Of a DNA stretch of 64,000 nt, positions 45,946 to 59,532 are shown in pieces. The notes below the pieces were generated by a model. It did not search any database. It was not told where the DNA came from and worked only from the letters and a program-made list of their open reading frames with translations. Every line of letters begins with the position of its first letter. Position 1 is the first letter of the stretch. Where the stretch lies: contig CM049308.1 of the NCBI GenBank assembly GCA_026874595.1, positions 39,063,027 through 39,127,026 of the forward strand, written 5' to 3'. Origin of the DNA: Sipunculus nudus (Eukaryota > Annelida > Sipuncula > Golfingiida > Sipunculidae). The position numbers were made by a program, and so were the translations under genes.

Positions 45946-48480
45946 AGTGTGTACCATTTGCTAAGCACCTCTGGGTTTTTTATTGCGAGTTACAATATTT
46001 GTTTGGCTTTACTGTACATGTTGTTGAATGTGTTTCGTCAGAGGTCAGCCGGACCCGTCTGACATCACGCTGGACCCGCGGAACACACGCTTTGAACTTT
46101 CATACATAGTAGCCTAGGATTTTGATTGACTGAAATAACTTCAGAGTCGGGTTAGCCAGCCCTGACCGCAAACGCTTTTCCCTTTTACTGTGATCATCGT
46201 GAGGTGAGCATGTTTTAGCCGGGCCCTTAGCTCGAGGGTTAATCGTGAGGTTGACATGTAGACCAAGGTTAGACATCGTTAATCATCAGGTTGGCAACTG
46301 TAAGCGGGTATTTGTAGGTCTTACACAGGCTTAAAACAGTTAATTTTCCTTTGCTTAGGGTTTGGACGAGCCTTATACCGTTCCATTTCCTTTGATATTG
46401 AGTGTTAGTTTAAACGCTCTCATGTTTGTTTCACTCTGTTTAACTTTAACTGTTTCTCTGTTCAAATGGATGTTATTTTTGTATTAAATGTGCCTTGTTT
46501 TACGAGCAAGTGGCTTATTTTGTAGTTAGGTAAATTGCAACGAAAATTCTCCATACACATTTAGGAATTACCCCTGTGATATTTTTATATATTTTTCTGT
46601 CTTTATTATTAATTATGACGCTTATTTGGCCTCGGATTTACTGAGTATTCCCTTGCGCATATTATTTTATAACGGCAAGGGTTTCGGGTTAAAACAAAGG
46701 AGTTATAAACCTCACAGACCGCAACAGATGCATTTTCTGTGTAATGCGTTATTTGCCGCCATTGTCGTCACATTGAATATTTGTCTCTGAACTAAAACGT
46801 GACGTATAATTATGTAAAAGAGAGCTATTTGCGACGAATTTTGATGTAAAGATTCGCAAAAATCAGGAATTCGTCATGTTTAATTTACAGGAAGTTTGTA
46901 AAGTAAACTACAGCAGAAATGCCAAGCTCTATGACGTCTATAAAGGCATTGAATTACTTCTACTAAACACATTTTTTTTGCAAATATAATAACGGCCTGG
47001 CACGTAAACATTATTTCACTTTTTTATACGTTTGTTCCCTTAATTCTTTATTTTATTCATAGGGGGCGCTACGTGTATTTTGCATCCATATAAAAGCGTC
47101 CTATTTTAAGGATTTAAGTTAAAAAGGCGATTGTTAGGATTTTATTATTTGTTTAAAGTGTATCCATTGGTATATTGTGTCTGACGTAACATTCGGTAAA
47201 GTATACGTATTTAATGCTAGAAATTGATCGATCAGTCAGAGAGTACAGTTTGTAGAGAGTAGTCAACAAAAGCAGAGTCAGCGTCAGATAGTGCGATAAT
47301 GTTAGAGTGAGGCAACTATAGTCAGTAAGAAACATTTTTATTCGAATAACGATAAGTTATTTTGGAAAAGATCAATCAAGCAAGAAATTCAGTTTTTACA
47401 AAGGTAACAGTAATAAACCGTTATCAACCATCAAGAAATGTTCTCAAGTTAACCTGCTTAAGAGATGGAGCCAACACCAAACCTTTGTGCTGAACAAGTA
47501 ACCCACACACCAAAGATAGTGCAGTATCTGTGCTGACAAAGAAACCCACACACCACAGCTGGTGCAGAATCAAGCTTTTCCTAGACTGGCCCGGGTGATG
47601 AATTTATAGAGACTTAAATCCTCCTACTAACAGAGCCATCAAAATTGCTCTTGCGAACTTGCTCTCGCAACGCTTAGAATAGGTATTGCCACCTCGCAGC
47701 AATTTACGGCTCGTTGGCCGACTTGGGATAAGAGCTGGCACTATGTGTTCAATTTGCCTGCTAGAAATCCCGTAACGAAGCTTTCAGAGCTTTGAGAGTC
47801 TGTAAATGTGATAATCCGTTCAATGTGTTGTTTACGTCATGATGTAGCTTACTGAAAGACTTACTTAAAACTGTTGGCTGTTGTCTCACGATACCTTGGC
47901 CAGCTGGCAATATGTTTGTTATCCAAAGTAGTTTATACCATTGTGACTTACAGCTTTTGCATTTTTGAGAGCACTTCATTGGTATAAGGGATAGGCTTTG
48001 TTCTGGCAGTGACCTGTGATGATGTTGTTTAACTGTGACAAACATGCAGCTAATTATAAAGGGATGTTGAATAGTCCTGATGCATGGAGATTAGCGTGAA
48101 GGCTCTGGCTACAAACTCTATTTTAATAGATATATCTACATGGGTTAATTGAGAAGCAACAGTTTAACTAAATATGTATGTCTTGATAATATTTGGTTTT
48201 CCTTGACGACTTATTGATACTAAACCTACTGGCCTACAAAAAATGTTTAAAACGTACATGAAAAAAAAACCTGTCTCTCTCGGGTTTCATTTTTATGTTC
48301 TAAATGTTCTGTTTGTTATGTCATGTGTATTACACCGGCAGTTTTTTTCTCTATTGTATGACTGGGCGAACGAAAAATCTTCTATAGTTATCATTTTTAG
48401 TCACCAAGTGAAAGGTCAAATTAATTTGCATTATTTTTTAGTATATTTGTATATATATATATGCTATTTGCTCAATTAAT
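45946..48480. other. Intergenic, no gene seen
   Basis: A 43-bp imperfect tandem pair lies at 47,486-47,572 (TGTGCTGA...AACCCACACACCA twice). Other frames are short and motif-free. LTR-like flavour near 46.0-47.6 kb was considered but no ends could be defined. Confidence 0.45.
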
Positions 48481-48488
48481 TAAAAAAA

Positions 48489-49321
48489 AGGAAGTGGCTA
48501 AACAGCCGGCAGGGTGCCGGCAGTTTAGTCCACAGGCTAAACAGCCGGCGGTCTAGCCCACTTGCTAAACTGCCGGCAAGTTAATGTATGCTCTATTTCA
48601 GTCTATTTCAGTTTTATACTCCGTACTTTCCATTATAATTTGGACAACATTGAGCTGACAATATAGTGATGACTTCCCAAATTATCTATTTTGCTGGTCT
48701 ATATGTAAAAAGTATGTTAAGTTCTAATGAATAGTTATTAAAAGTGCACATTTGTGATATTTACAGGGTAGTTTAATATAATTTTTTATCGAATTGTAAT
48801 ATTTGCAGGATAGTTTATAGATGTTGTGATAAAAATATATCAGAAATGTGAATGTATGTCCAGAGACTGTTTATAGTTTATACACTATAGTGTGCTTATG
48901 AGCAAACATAAATAGTGTGTGAAGACAAACAACTTAGGAAATGTCAAAATAATGGCCAAAGGATCAGCTGATTACTTGATCAAAGGTATAATCAAACAAT
49001 CTTACACCATATCAAATTAAAGCTGTTGAGCCTAGCTATTGTGTTGTGAGATGATGCAAGAAATATCTACACCAAATGGCATTAAATACAAAAAGGCTAT
49101 CAACATATCTAATTTGTGAGTTGGCACAATATTGTCAGCTCATTGTCAAAATTATAATGGAAAGCATGGTTTGTCACACTGAAATAGAGCATACAATGTT
49201 ACATTCATTTGCCAACAGTTCAGCCAGTGGCCTAGGCTCAAGGGCAAGGTCAGTATTCCCTGCCGGCCGTTTAGCCTGTGGACTAAACTGCCGGCACCCT
49301 GCGGCTGTTTAGCCACTTCCT
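48489..49321. mobile_element. 833-bp element with about 60-bp terminal inverted repeats
   Basis: Left AGGAAGTGGCTAAACAGCCG (48,489) and right CGGCTGTTTAGCCACTTCCT (ending 49,321) are inverted; identity continues through GTGCCGGCAGTTTAGTCCAC with one small indel. Flanking A-runs may hide a poly-A target duplication. The interior is AT-rich without a frame, so this is a nonautonomous foldback or MITE. Confidence 0.8.
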
Positions 49322-49329
49322 AAAAAAAA

Positions 49330-50374
49330 TTCCTAGTCTAGCTTCAAAGTTCTTTTTCAGAATCTCTTACTTTATACCATAATCTAACATGCAGTATTCC
49401 ATACATGTCGTCAGTTGTGCTCATACATCTAAGTTTTAATGCATGTGCTCAGGTAAATAACATTTGCTATGAATAGTAAGAAAACACATTTTCATTTGTG
49501 TACGTCGTTCTTTTGCAAGCATACAGCCTTTCTATAGCCGGATTTTATAGAGTGGATGCGGCTTAGACACTTGATCAAGTGAATGGACCTGCAACGCGCT
49601 AACGAATTACCAGGTCACGCATGACCTTAAAGTGAGTAGTGGCCTTTGTTAAAACAACATTTTCGGACCGTGTAATGTGTCTGCCCGTACTTTAACGGAC
49701 CTACAATATATACGCCTCGCTTGAAGAGGCAGCTGGCATTAAAAGTGGAGGAATTTGTACAGTCTCCATATGCTTTTGTTATTATGATGCCATATTTAAC
49801 TTTAAAGTTTACTTAATTAGTCTGTTATTTTTGTTACCTTAAGTTCTCAAAATGTATGCCATTTCTATTAACCGTTACTTATGTAGGGCTTTACTTACAC
49901 GTACAACCACCCAAACAGGGCTTTTCATATTTTATAAAGTATGTTTTTCACTGTCGCAACTTCTTAAAATTTGCGTCAGCAGCATTGTAATATATGTGAT
50001 TTCTTGTGTCAAGTTTTTTCTTCAAACTTAAATGCATTGAAACTTTAAACGTTTACTTTGGATTGGCCTTTTAATACATCGCCCTTATGCAGGGCTTTAC
50101 CTTAGTTACATATATAAACACCGTCAGTGTTACGAGTTAATCAAAATATTTCTAACTGGGCTTATTATAATTTCTTTCCAATTCTACCAAAAGCCTCTCT
50201 ATCAAAATTAGGAGTTAGAACTTATCAATGCCTTCGTTTTTTTAAAAGTTGTTCACTATTTTTTGCCACTGTCTAATTGTACAGACACATGATCTCAAAT
50301 ATTTCTACTAACGGTTTATATAAAAGCTTAACTTTTACTGTTTGTTAATATGTAATATTTTTGGAAACTACATC

Positions 50375-50415
<41 letters not shown>

Positions 50416-51700
50416 TATATATGAATGTATGAGCGTGTGTGTGCTGGTGCGTGTGTGCAAATGCATCTGAAGCTGAAAACGTGGCATTTGAATTTGACTT
50501 TAAATACATAGCTACATTTGTCCCATCAATTGCATTTGCATTTAGCTGCCGACCTGAAAGGATTTGGTTTTCAAATACAAATGCAGTTATAAAGTGTCAC
50601 CTGACTAATAGCCAAAACCATTTTCTACAGCAGCTTTAACGTCTAAATTATTCATCAGAATATTATATCTTTGTATCTTTCCCAGGAAACAAAAGTGCAG
50701 CTGCTGAGATGCATCTCAATTTGATAAGATGTAATTGCATTTGTATTTGATTTATCAGAAACATTATCTTTTGCATTGAAATGTGCTGAGTTGCATATAA
50801 ACCCGGTCCTGCAATGTGTGTGTTCCAATCCGTCGCGTCACCCATGCATGCAAAACACTACGTGGACAATAAAAATATTAATAATGGGTCACCACTTGAG
50901 AAGCTCTTCGCGGTCGGCTTGTTTTTAGAACACTCATTAGTCGCACATACTAGTCTGAGAGGGTGTTATTTGTAATAGCTGCTTCGTGACTAACGCCCAT
51001 AATTAAACAAAGCATAAAATATTACTGGGTCAACGCGAGCGTTCACCAAAGACTAAAGCACAGTTAATCATTCATCCGCCATGGACATATTTTAGACATC
51101 CAAAGAACTGCGTAGGATATATTTCACCCGTCTTGTTGTTGCACTTGAAATTCTATTGACCGGAACAAGAGTATATGCCTTCCAAATCACATTTACTGAT
51201 TCAGTTATTAAATTGAGCAGTTAAAACACACATCGACTCCGTCATTTTGGCAAATGACAAAAAAATATGCATTTTATTTTGCATTCTGTCATTTTAGGAG
51301 ATTGCAATGCTTCATTTGATAATATGGGATATCCCCAATCCCATTTCTAAGGTGCATGTGTATAAACATATCAGGCTAATTAGTGCTATCATGTCATACA
51401 CACGCACAAATCGCGTTCACTTCCCTCACTTTGACTTATCCGGCATCGTTATTTTTTTAATTAAGAAAAGTGAGTTTTTTTTTAATTTATCCTTCGCAAA
51501 ATGACGGAAGGACTATACGATTTCAGGGGGAGGACGATTTAACGTAGTGTGACCGTTGATGGCTGTGATATCGCAGTGCATTGCCCAATTACTATTTGGT
51601 GTTTACAGGTTCAGTTCCATCCTTTGGATAAAATATATAAGATATAAACTTCAGTGCATTTTAAATAATGAACGAATTCAGCCTTTGTGAAAGAGCTTTA
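49330..51700. other. Intergenic, no gene seen; (TA)n at 50,379-50,412
   Basis: AT-rich sequence with one microsatellite and scattered short frames that show no domain. Confidence 0.5.
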
Positions 51701-51728
51701 TGCCGACAGATCCTAAAATTAATATATA

Positions 51729-52157
51729 TAACACCCTATTTATCGCGTTCGGACTTATTGCATTTCGGACTTGCGCGGATGGCCATGTGGTTTTTGAAAT
51801 TGCTGCCACATGGAGATGCATTGACGCGCACCAGCTTATCGTATCTGATAACAGGAGCTCATTTGAGCATTGCGTGGCCGCTATGAAGAACGGTCGAGGG
51901 CGCGTGATATGACCGGTGGTCACTCTCGCTGCAGCAGGTCGCAACTGGTGTTTGCTAATGAAGCATGGGTATATCAGCTGCAGTTATTAACAGCATTTCA
52001 CGCCCCGGACGGCAGTGATAATATTATAGTGGGAGGGCTAATAGGAGGGCGCTGGGTGATCTTGTGCGAGCCTCCCAAGCCCTATAATATTATAGGATTC
52101 CAGACGCTATAGTATTTTAGGGTCCACGAGGTTTGTTGCGGAGGCGCAGGGTGCAGT
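51729..52157 (+). mobile_element. Repeat element copy 1 (inverted partner at 58.2-58.7 kb)
   Basis: Shares ACACCCTATT, CGCGTTCGGACTTATTGCAT, ATGACCG-type and TATAATATTATAGGATTCCA blocks with the reverse complement of 58,238-58,690. Contains the palindrome CTATAATATTATAG. Three overlapping short frames here are not supported as genes. Confidence 0.85.
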
Positions 52158-52539
52158 TACACACGCACGCACACACGCATACATTTATATAATTTTCACT
52201 AAATTATATCTTGCTTTTCTTTACACGTGCATCAAAGGATCGTTCAAAGGTGTAACATGTAGCCAAGTCAAAATACTGAATACGGGAAATATAATTTTTA
52301 AATATAAACAGAGATAACAGATAAAACCATACAATATACAGAATAATTATCACCCAAAATATTTTTGTCATATAAACTCATAGTGAGACTATATTTAATA
52401 TCGTTATTTTTTTCCGTGCTACATAAAAAAAATATTATTTTTTGTTTATCTCTTGCATATATTTAAAATTTTACTTATTTAATATGTTAAAAATTCTTTT
52501 GGTCAGGATCATTCGGGTTTTTCTATAACCAGAATAGAA

Positions 52540-52640
52540 TATATATCGCTTTAGCGATGGGTCTTTGTCCGTCGTCCTTCCGTCTGTCCGGCCGTCCGTT
52601 AGCAGGGCACAAGTCTTAACCTTAAGGGCTAGGATCATGA
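52540..52640. repeat. Fragment of the 'TTTGTCCGTC...GGGCACAA' dispersed repeat
   Basis: GTCTTTGTCCGTCGTCC then CCGTTAGCAGGGCACAA matches the segment at 13.69-13.76 kb. Confidence 0.75.
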
Positions 52641-54400
52641 ACCCACTGCAGTCTTAGAAGTTCTAAAAAGAGTGCTGCAGCAAGACTCGGCTGTCATGTG
52701 ACAAGGATTTAGCTATTCGCGCAAAGGGGAATCCAATCTAGACCGCGCTAGATTGCAGTATTTATCTGCTTGTAAACGAAATGCAGATTCTAGGCCGGGC
52801 CAAATGCAATGCGGCCTAATTTGACAGGGTAGCCCGCTCCACATTTTTCTGGACCGGTCTAGCACGCGCCACATTTTTCTAGTGTTAATAGGGCTAATAC
52901 TGCTTCGTCAGTATTAGAAACTCTTCATGTGTTGTAGTTGAATCTGACTATCAGTCCAGGCCAGTCGAGTATATAAGTCTGAGTCTGACTGACAAAACAT
53001 TTTCTTGATAAAAGATCGATATAATTTTGAGACATTCATTCGCTTTACTGTTGGCTCAAACATCTTAGAACTTGAAAGAGTGTTTATTTATATAAATATG
53101 TACCTTTTTTATTCAGATTTAAATAAAGGGGTTAAATAGGGGTATAAATACAATACAGCTAAGTCTCCTTTGGCAAGAATTATCTCATGTTTAATGATAA
53201 AAGACGAGAAGGTTTCTACTCTGATGCTTTATTCCTTTCAAAAGGAAGAAGATTCTCACTTCGCATGCAGTCTTCGTCTCAAAAATATAAACAGATGTTA
53301 CAGTTTGAGAAGTGTTTTATTTTCTTTTGCTCCCATTTACTTTAAATAAGAAATGAATAGGATTACTTTAACAATATTGATATAACGATATTTTCTACTT
53401 TTATTTTGGAGCTGCTGTATATAAGACGTGATGAAACTTGTATACCCGGCATTACAGGTATAAATCTGAGTGATATAATATAGAATTTTTAATATGAAAT
53501 TAATAATGAATAGAATGTTATATTGAATTGAATATTACTGCATTGTGAAGTCAAATTGAAAGCTGAATTAAATTATATTTGTCACTAAAATGTCTATTAG
53601 TAAATTCTGTAGACATGTTTTGAGTTTTGAATTTTATAAAATTACTATGGTTAAAATAGAACAACTGGTTGTGAAACACAGCAAAAAGTATTAGCTATAC
53701 CGGGAGGCTAAGGGCGAATCTAGAGGTAAATCTGAGATGTGCAGCATAATGTCTGAGCTTAAATTTTTAAATATTTTCTTGCAACAATATACTAGCCTTG
53801 ATAACCCGACTCAGTAGGCAATCGAATAACTGGGCTGGTGAGCCTACTCGAGTCGTGACATAAGTAATCTCGAGGAATGTATCGCAGTGGTCTGGCATCA
53901 GGTTTCATTTATATTGTGGTAAACGGCCCATAATCTCCATATTATGCTAAGAATTATGAATTTACACAATAGTATACAACCAAAATTGAAACACCGTCTC
54001 CATGGACACGGGTCATTTTCTGTATCGCCTGCAAGCTCCCTGCGTCTTGTAACCCGTGCGAGCCATGCGTGTATTTATTCGGTCATAAATTCAACAAACA
54101 TGCCGATGAGTTTACCAATATGCTGGGTTAAACGGAACTTTTTTTCGTTCATGGTTGGTATTATTAGAAAGTACAAAAATTATGCTAACGATTGGTCTGG
54201 TTTATGTTGACTGACAGTGTACCTGTAGGCTATGAAGCGTTATCAGAAATGAAGAAAATATTTGCATCTTCAAAAGGCCTTATAATGCGTTCCTCAGACT
54301 TAGATGTAAAGACACTCTGGCGCCAGTAATCTGGTCGTAATGCCAGAGGGTTGATATTACGCTAACAATACACGTGCAGGTGGAGTGTTTTTCGATGTGC
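52641..54400. other. Intergenic, no gene seen
   Basis: AT-rich DNA; an 88-residue frame at 53,944-54,210 has no motif. Confidence 0.5.
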
Positions 54401-55090
54401 ATCAGACTTAACGTGACAGTTTTTGTCAACACTCGAATCCAGCGATGAAGTTGAGTCAATACCATCTGCGAGTCCGAATGCAATTCTGACACCAGACACG
54501 TGAAGTCCGAGCCCTTGAAGTTCAAGTCCAAGTACATCTTATTTGAGTCCGAGTCATTTTGACCCCAAGTCCAGGTCCGAGTGTAATTCCTATACATATT
54601 TAAATTAAAATGGAAATGTCAGATTATCACGTACATTTTTAAGTTAGTTCACTTATATTTATATGCTTTTTCTTTAATGGTTAATTACATTTATAGCTCC
54701 CGATGCTGAGCAAAGCTTGGTATATATAATATTATTTGTTGCAATATTCTGTTAGTAGTTCGCACATATTCATAACTCTATATAATTTGTTACAGAGTTG
54801 TTTCCATATGATTTCTGGAGTCCTTATATTAATCCTCCTAGTCCGGGTACATGTCCGAGTCAAGGACCCTTGAGTCCAATTCAGTGTCCGAGTTCCCACA
54901 AGTTTGGACTCGACTCCTACATCACTACTAGAAACTACTGGACTCGGCTTAATTTCTGAGTGCATATCCCTGAGTTTGAGTACAAGTCTATGTTTGAGTC
55001 CCTATAGACAAGTACACTTGGGTCCGGACTCGAGTCAAAGTCTTGACACGATTCGAGTCTAACATCACTAAGTCCTTCACAGTTCAAAGT
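54400..55090. repeat. 'GAGTCC / GACTCG' -rich dispersed repeat
   Basis: Many short variants of GAGTCCGAGTC and GGACTCGAGTC in both orientations, in two patches around an AT-rich gap (54,600-54,830). Frames across it are repeat-derived. Confidence 0.65.
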
Positions 55091-55720
55091 TTTATGTTTG
55101 AGACTCAGGTGTAAAGACAAAAATAGGAACAGAAACCATCACTGACACAAATGATATTTTGTGACTCTACCATACCCACTGCATAAATTATAATTAGGCT
55201 AGAAGACACTTATCTATACACATTTATAGGATGATGATATGCCAGGAAACGTTATTTTACCTCGCAGTTGAATTCTATGTCGTATTTAAGCCTACTAAGC
55301 ATCCATCTTATATTTAAACATATATACTGTGGTTGCCTTTTGTTCGCAAAAGTATCAAATTCGCGATCTTCGAGATATTTACCTTCGTTAATAAGATGTG
55401 CCACTGTCGAAGGCAAAGTTGACAAGTAAATGGATGATATTATGGATAAAATAAGATATGTTCAAAGATTGATATTTTATATGATATCAGATCATTCCAA
55501 TGGTCTGCCATTGACGAACAATATTTTTGTTTAAACAAAAATAAATTAACATGGTATTGGATAAAATCTGTGTAAAGGTCTTTTGTATTGTGAGATCGCG
55601 AAAATGGAACCCTCGCAAAACACCATAAAAAGGTGAAAATACGAATTGTGAACCCAACGAGTTGTGAACCCCGCGCAATTGAAGTCAACCACAGTAATTT
55701 GTTTTTTGAGATTGCACAAT

Positions 55721-55725
55721 ATCTC

Positions 55726-55818
<93 letters not shown>
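55721..55818. repeat. (CT)n-(TA)n compound microsatellite
   Basis: About 60 bp of (CT)n followed by about 36 bp of (TA)n; overlapping frames are Ser-Leu, Arg-Glu or Tyr-Ile repeats. Confidence 0.98.
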
Positions 55819-55821
<3 letters not shown>

Positions 55822-57769
55822 GTACAATAACACCTCCCCCCCAAAAATTTGGCAGATTTTATGTGATCGGCCGGGTTTGTTTGTATTGTGCGTTAATGTG
55901 TCCGAACAGTATCTCCAAAAGTTCTCAGTGAATTTGGATGAAATCTCAAATGATGGGACTGTAAACTTAAAATGGTGATCTGTATCCTGATCTAGGAAAA
56001 ATGTCGCCTTTTCGCTTCCTGTCTTTGCCTACTTGTTTTCCATACAACTTCTCGAACAATACACCAATCCACTTCCTCCTCGATGTTTGGCCCACTTTTC
56101 CACAAAATTTAAATGAATCCAAGTGAGAACTTTATTCAGATATTTTGTGATGTTTTTAGATGGGTTATATATATTATGATTACCTATATCGCACCTCAAT
56201 CAGGGTACTCCATCACTTGATGTATTAGTATGATAATACTATAGCTCATTAGTCATAAATTTATATCTAATTTGTTATGTTTAAAATGTACCGAATTTAT
56301 TACACTGATGCTGTATGAGCATTTATACATGTACATATATTCACCCATTGTAAATAAGCAATAATCACAAAGCTAGTCTGCAGATCGTGTCTTTCATTCT
56401 TTAATTAAAAACAAGCCTGAGCCTGAATTGCTTATAAGGCTAAAATGCTGGTGGATGTACAATTGATTAGTCAGTACTAAAAACTGAACTGTGTTCATAT
56501 GTGAATACACAGCAGAAAGCCAGCCAGCACTGCATGCCAAGAGGTGACACAGCCCTAATAGCACTGACCTACATGCAGAGATCAGCATCATCCACCAGTA
56601 ATACAGCTGTGCATGAATGCAAGTCAAGCCAGTCCTGGACAGATGGGTTGGGGTGGTAAGAAGAGATAATAATGAAGTGCCATTTACTAGTCAAGCCTCT
56701 GGGGATCGGTCAGAGGGTTTAAATCCGGTTTGAAAGCATTTCTGATTGATTGATACATTAGTTAAGTAACAGAAATAATTCCAATATTCAGTTTTAATTG
56801 TTGCGTTCTTTAGAAATAAATGCATTTAGTTTATTTTTATTTATAGTGATATTGTTAATTTTATAGCTCTTTGCTTTATCTTATAGAACAATGAAAGAGG
56901 TAGTTCAAACATCCCAAGGATAGCTCTTTACTTAACATACAAAAAACATTTTGGGCAGCCAGCATTCCAAGTGATAAACCTTATTACAAATGAAAATCGA
57001 AATAAACTGTAAACCATACAAAAAGTTACTGTATGATTATACGGTTTTTTTTATTATATATTTCATAAATTGAATTGAATAAATACATGGATGAAAATTT
57101 TGAAGATAGGCTTTGAAACATAACTTGGACATTGATATTGACTTGTTGCAGGAACTACGGGTATCATAAAATCATATTTGCATCATGTTAGAGATAAATT
57201 AGATGTTAATACGCAAAGATTTAATTCCCGCATATATCCACTTAATCAATAATCGTTCAGTTTTCTCATTGAATTTTATTAACTTTTAATTTATTTAAAA
57301 AAGAGATGATACATAAACATTGTTCACTACAACTTAACCTTTAAACTTATCTTAGTCACGGGATTATGAATAAAAGTCTTCTGTGATATATGGGCCCTGA
57401 AATATATACAATAACTGTGAACAATATTTTATAAAGTCTTATTGACTGATACGGAGCCTCCACTCTAGCTATAAAATTTGCCCTGGAAAACCAGATAATA
57501 CAGATGATCAGCTCATTAAGAGTCCCAAGGAAGGAGCATGGGAGACTTCGCAGGGATGCCGCATACTCTGGATTTTGGCAAAATCAGGCGTCATTTGGCT
57601 TTGAAAATGTACAAGACCACATCTAAATACCTATACATATTTTTCTGTATACGTATTCAGTGAACTATGATATAAAGCCAAGGTATTTCGCATTAGGTAT
57701 TGAGTTTAGTATTCAGAAAATTCAGGGAAATATATTTTTTTTTATTTTAAACTTTTGTGTTTATTATAA
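55819..57769. other. Intergenic, no gene seen
   Basis: AT-rich DNA without recognisable coding or repeat structure. Confidence 0.5.
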
Positions 57770-57823
57770 TATATATATCATTTTATATTATATATATTAT
57801 ATATATAATAAATTTATCTATAA

Positions 57824-57862
<39 letters not shown>
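57770..57862. repeat. Imperfect (TA)n tract
   Basis: Interrupted TATATA runs ending in a pure (TA)n at 57,824-57,862. Confidence 0.95.
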
Positions 57863-57865
<3 letters not shown>

Positions 57866-58165
57866 CTTTATTTTTATTAAAGTGTCCCAAAACATATTCT
57901 GTAGAATGTGCCTGAGAATGCTCCTTTTAGACAGCTGATTTTATATTTGTTCCGCCATATGCGCGGGGGACACATCTGATACCCTCTTCCAAAGTCAAAT
58001 ATTATTTATTATTATAATTAGCTATATAATTTGCAGATCAATATAACAGAGGTGCCATGCTGGGACCTTCCTCTTTTGCATTTTCAAGTTATGTATATAT
58101 GCACCCCCCACCCCCCCGCGACCCCACTTCTTGACTTGTGAACAACGATCCACGTATGATGAACG

Positions 58166-58172
58166 ATATATA

Positions 58173-58221
<49 letters not shown>
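58166..58221. repeat. (TA)n tract flanking element copy 2
   Basis: Pure (TA)n just left of the inverted element. Confidence 0.96.
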
Positions 58222-58224
<3 letters not shown>

Positions 58225-58237
58225 TGGCCATACAATT

Positions 58238-58686
58238 GACTGCGTCCTGCGCCGTCGCATAAGACCCCGTGGATCAAATAATTATAGCGTCTGGAATCCT
58301 ATAATATTATAGGGCTTGGGATGCTCGTACAAGATCACCCACTCACCGAGCGCCCTCCTATTAGCCCTCCCCCTATAATGTAATCACTGCCGTCCAGGGC
58401 CTTAGGAGCTGTTGATAATTGCAGCTGATATAGCAATGCTTAATTAGCTACCACCTGATGCGACTTGCTGCAGCGAGAATGTTCTGCTGACGCAATGAGC
58501 AGCGGTCATATCACGCGCCCTCGACCGTTCTTCATAGCGGCCGCGCAATGCTTAAATAAGCTCCTGTTATCAGATACGATAAGCTCTTGCGCGTCAATGC
58601 ATCTCCATGTGGCAGCAATTTAAAAAACCACATGGCCATCCGCGCAAGTCCGAAATGCAATAAGTCCGAACGCGATTAATAGGGTG

Positions 58687-58690
<4 letters not shown>
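58238..58690 (-). mobile_element. Repeat element copy 2 (inverted relative to 51.7 kb)
   Basis: Reverse complement of 51,729-52,157 with moderate divergence and a few indels. Bracketed on both sides by (TA)n (58,166-58,221 and 58,686-58,766). No terminal inverted repeat or coding frame seen. Confidence 0.85.
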
Positions 58691-58759
<69 letters not shown>

Positions 58760-58766
58760 AGCACGC
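58686..58766. repeat. (TA)n tract flanking element copy 2, other side
   Basis: Long pure (TA)n directly abutting GGGTGTTA, the same end that meets TATATATA in copy 1. Confidence 0.96.
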
Positions 58767-59420
58767 TATCATGGCAGTCAGAACTTTCTCAAGCACTGCT
58801 GTAGTTAAAACCGCATGAAGTCCAGTTAACTGAGAATGAATTAATTATAAACGCTCTCGTATATATATTTCATTAGGCTACATTTTTGGAGACCCCGGGA
58901 TTCTCAGGTCAAAATTTTATAAGATTATAATGGTAATTGAGGTGACCAATTTTAAGGGTTAATATTAAAATGAGAAATTTTTTGTTTTGTTAGTATTCAT
59001 TTATTTATATAAAATAATAGTTTTGCTTACATATGCATTTCCCACCAATATAAAAAAAAAACACGCCGTACAGAATTACTCAAGGAAGCCTTGACAGGTT
59101 TGTGATAGTATCAGCTGTTACATTGAAATTCCTGCATGAAAACAAGTTGTTAAACGGCTTTATTCGACGCAACAGATAAATTGGGAAAGCCGGTATATGT
59201 TAATACATCTAATGTAAATTTCATTACGCATGTGAAGTAACACTTTTATTTTCGAATCCTTATAACCAAGAATCGATTGTAGCCTTCCTTTGGATAGGAT
59301 TTGCAAAAAAACTACCGGAGGGGGAATGGTACATAATAGAATGATGGATAAACTTAAGGAGTACCAGCAATTCTCAGTTTATTTACTATATAATCCTGTA
59401 CAAGTATGTTGTAGACAACA
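58767..59420. other. Intergenic, no gene seen
   Basis: AT-rich sequence; nothing recognised. Confidence 0.5.
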
Positions 59421-59423
59421 ACA

Positions 59424-59451
59424 ACCCCCCCCCCCCCCCATATCAAAACCA

Positions 59452-59500
<49 letters not shown>

Positions 59501-59532
59501 ATATAATATATATATATGTCTACTCCCCCCCC
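59424..59532. repeat. Poly-C, (TA)n, poly-C cluster
   Basis: A C-run, then (TA)n (59,455-59,519), then a second C-run. Confidence 0.95.

Noticed and set aside
46000-47600. Solo LTR
   Set aside because: No matching ends, target duplication or purine tract could be placed.
51668-52112. Overlapping 70-88-residue frames as a gene
   Set aside because: They fall in a repeat element whose second copy at 58.3-58.7 kb does not keep the frames.
55440-55978. Frames of 95-134 residues around the (CT)n-(TA)n tract
   Set aside because: Low-complexity Ser-Leu, Arg-Glu and Tyr-Ile runs extended by chance.
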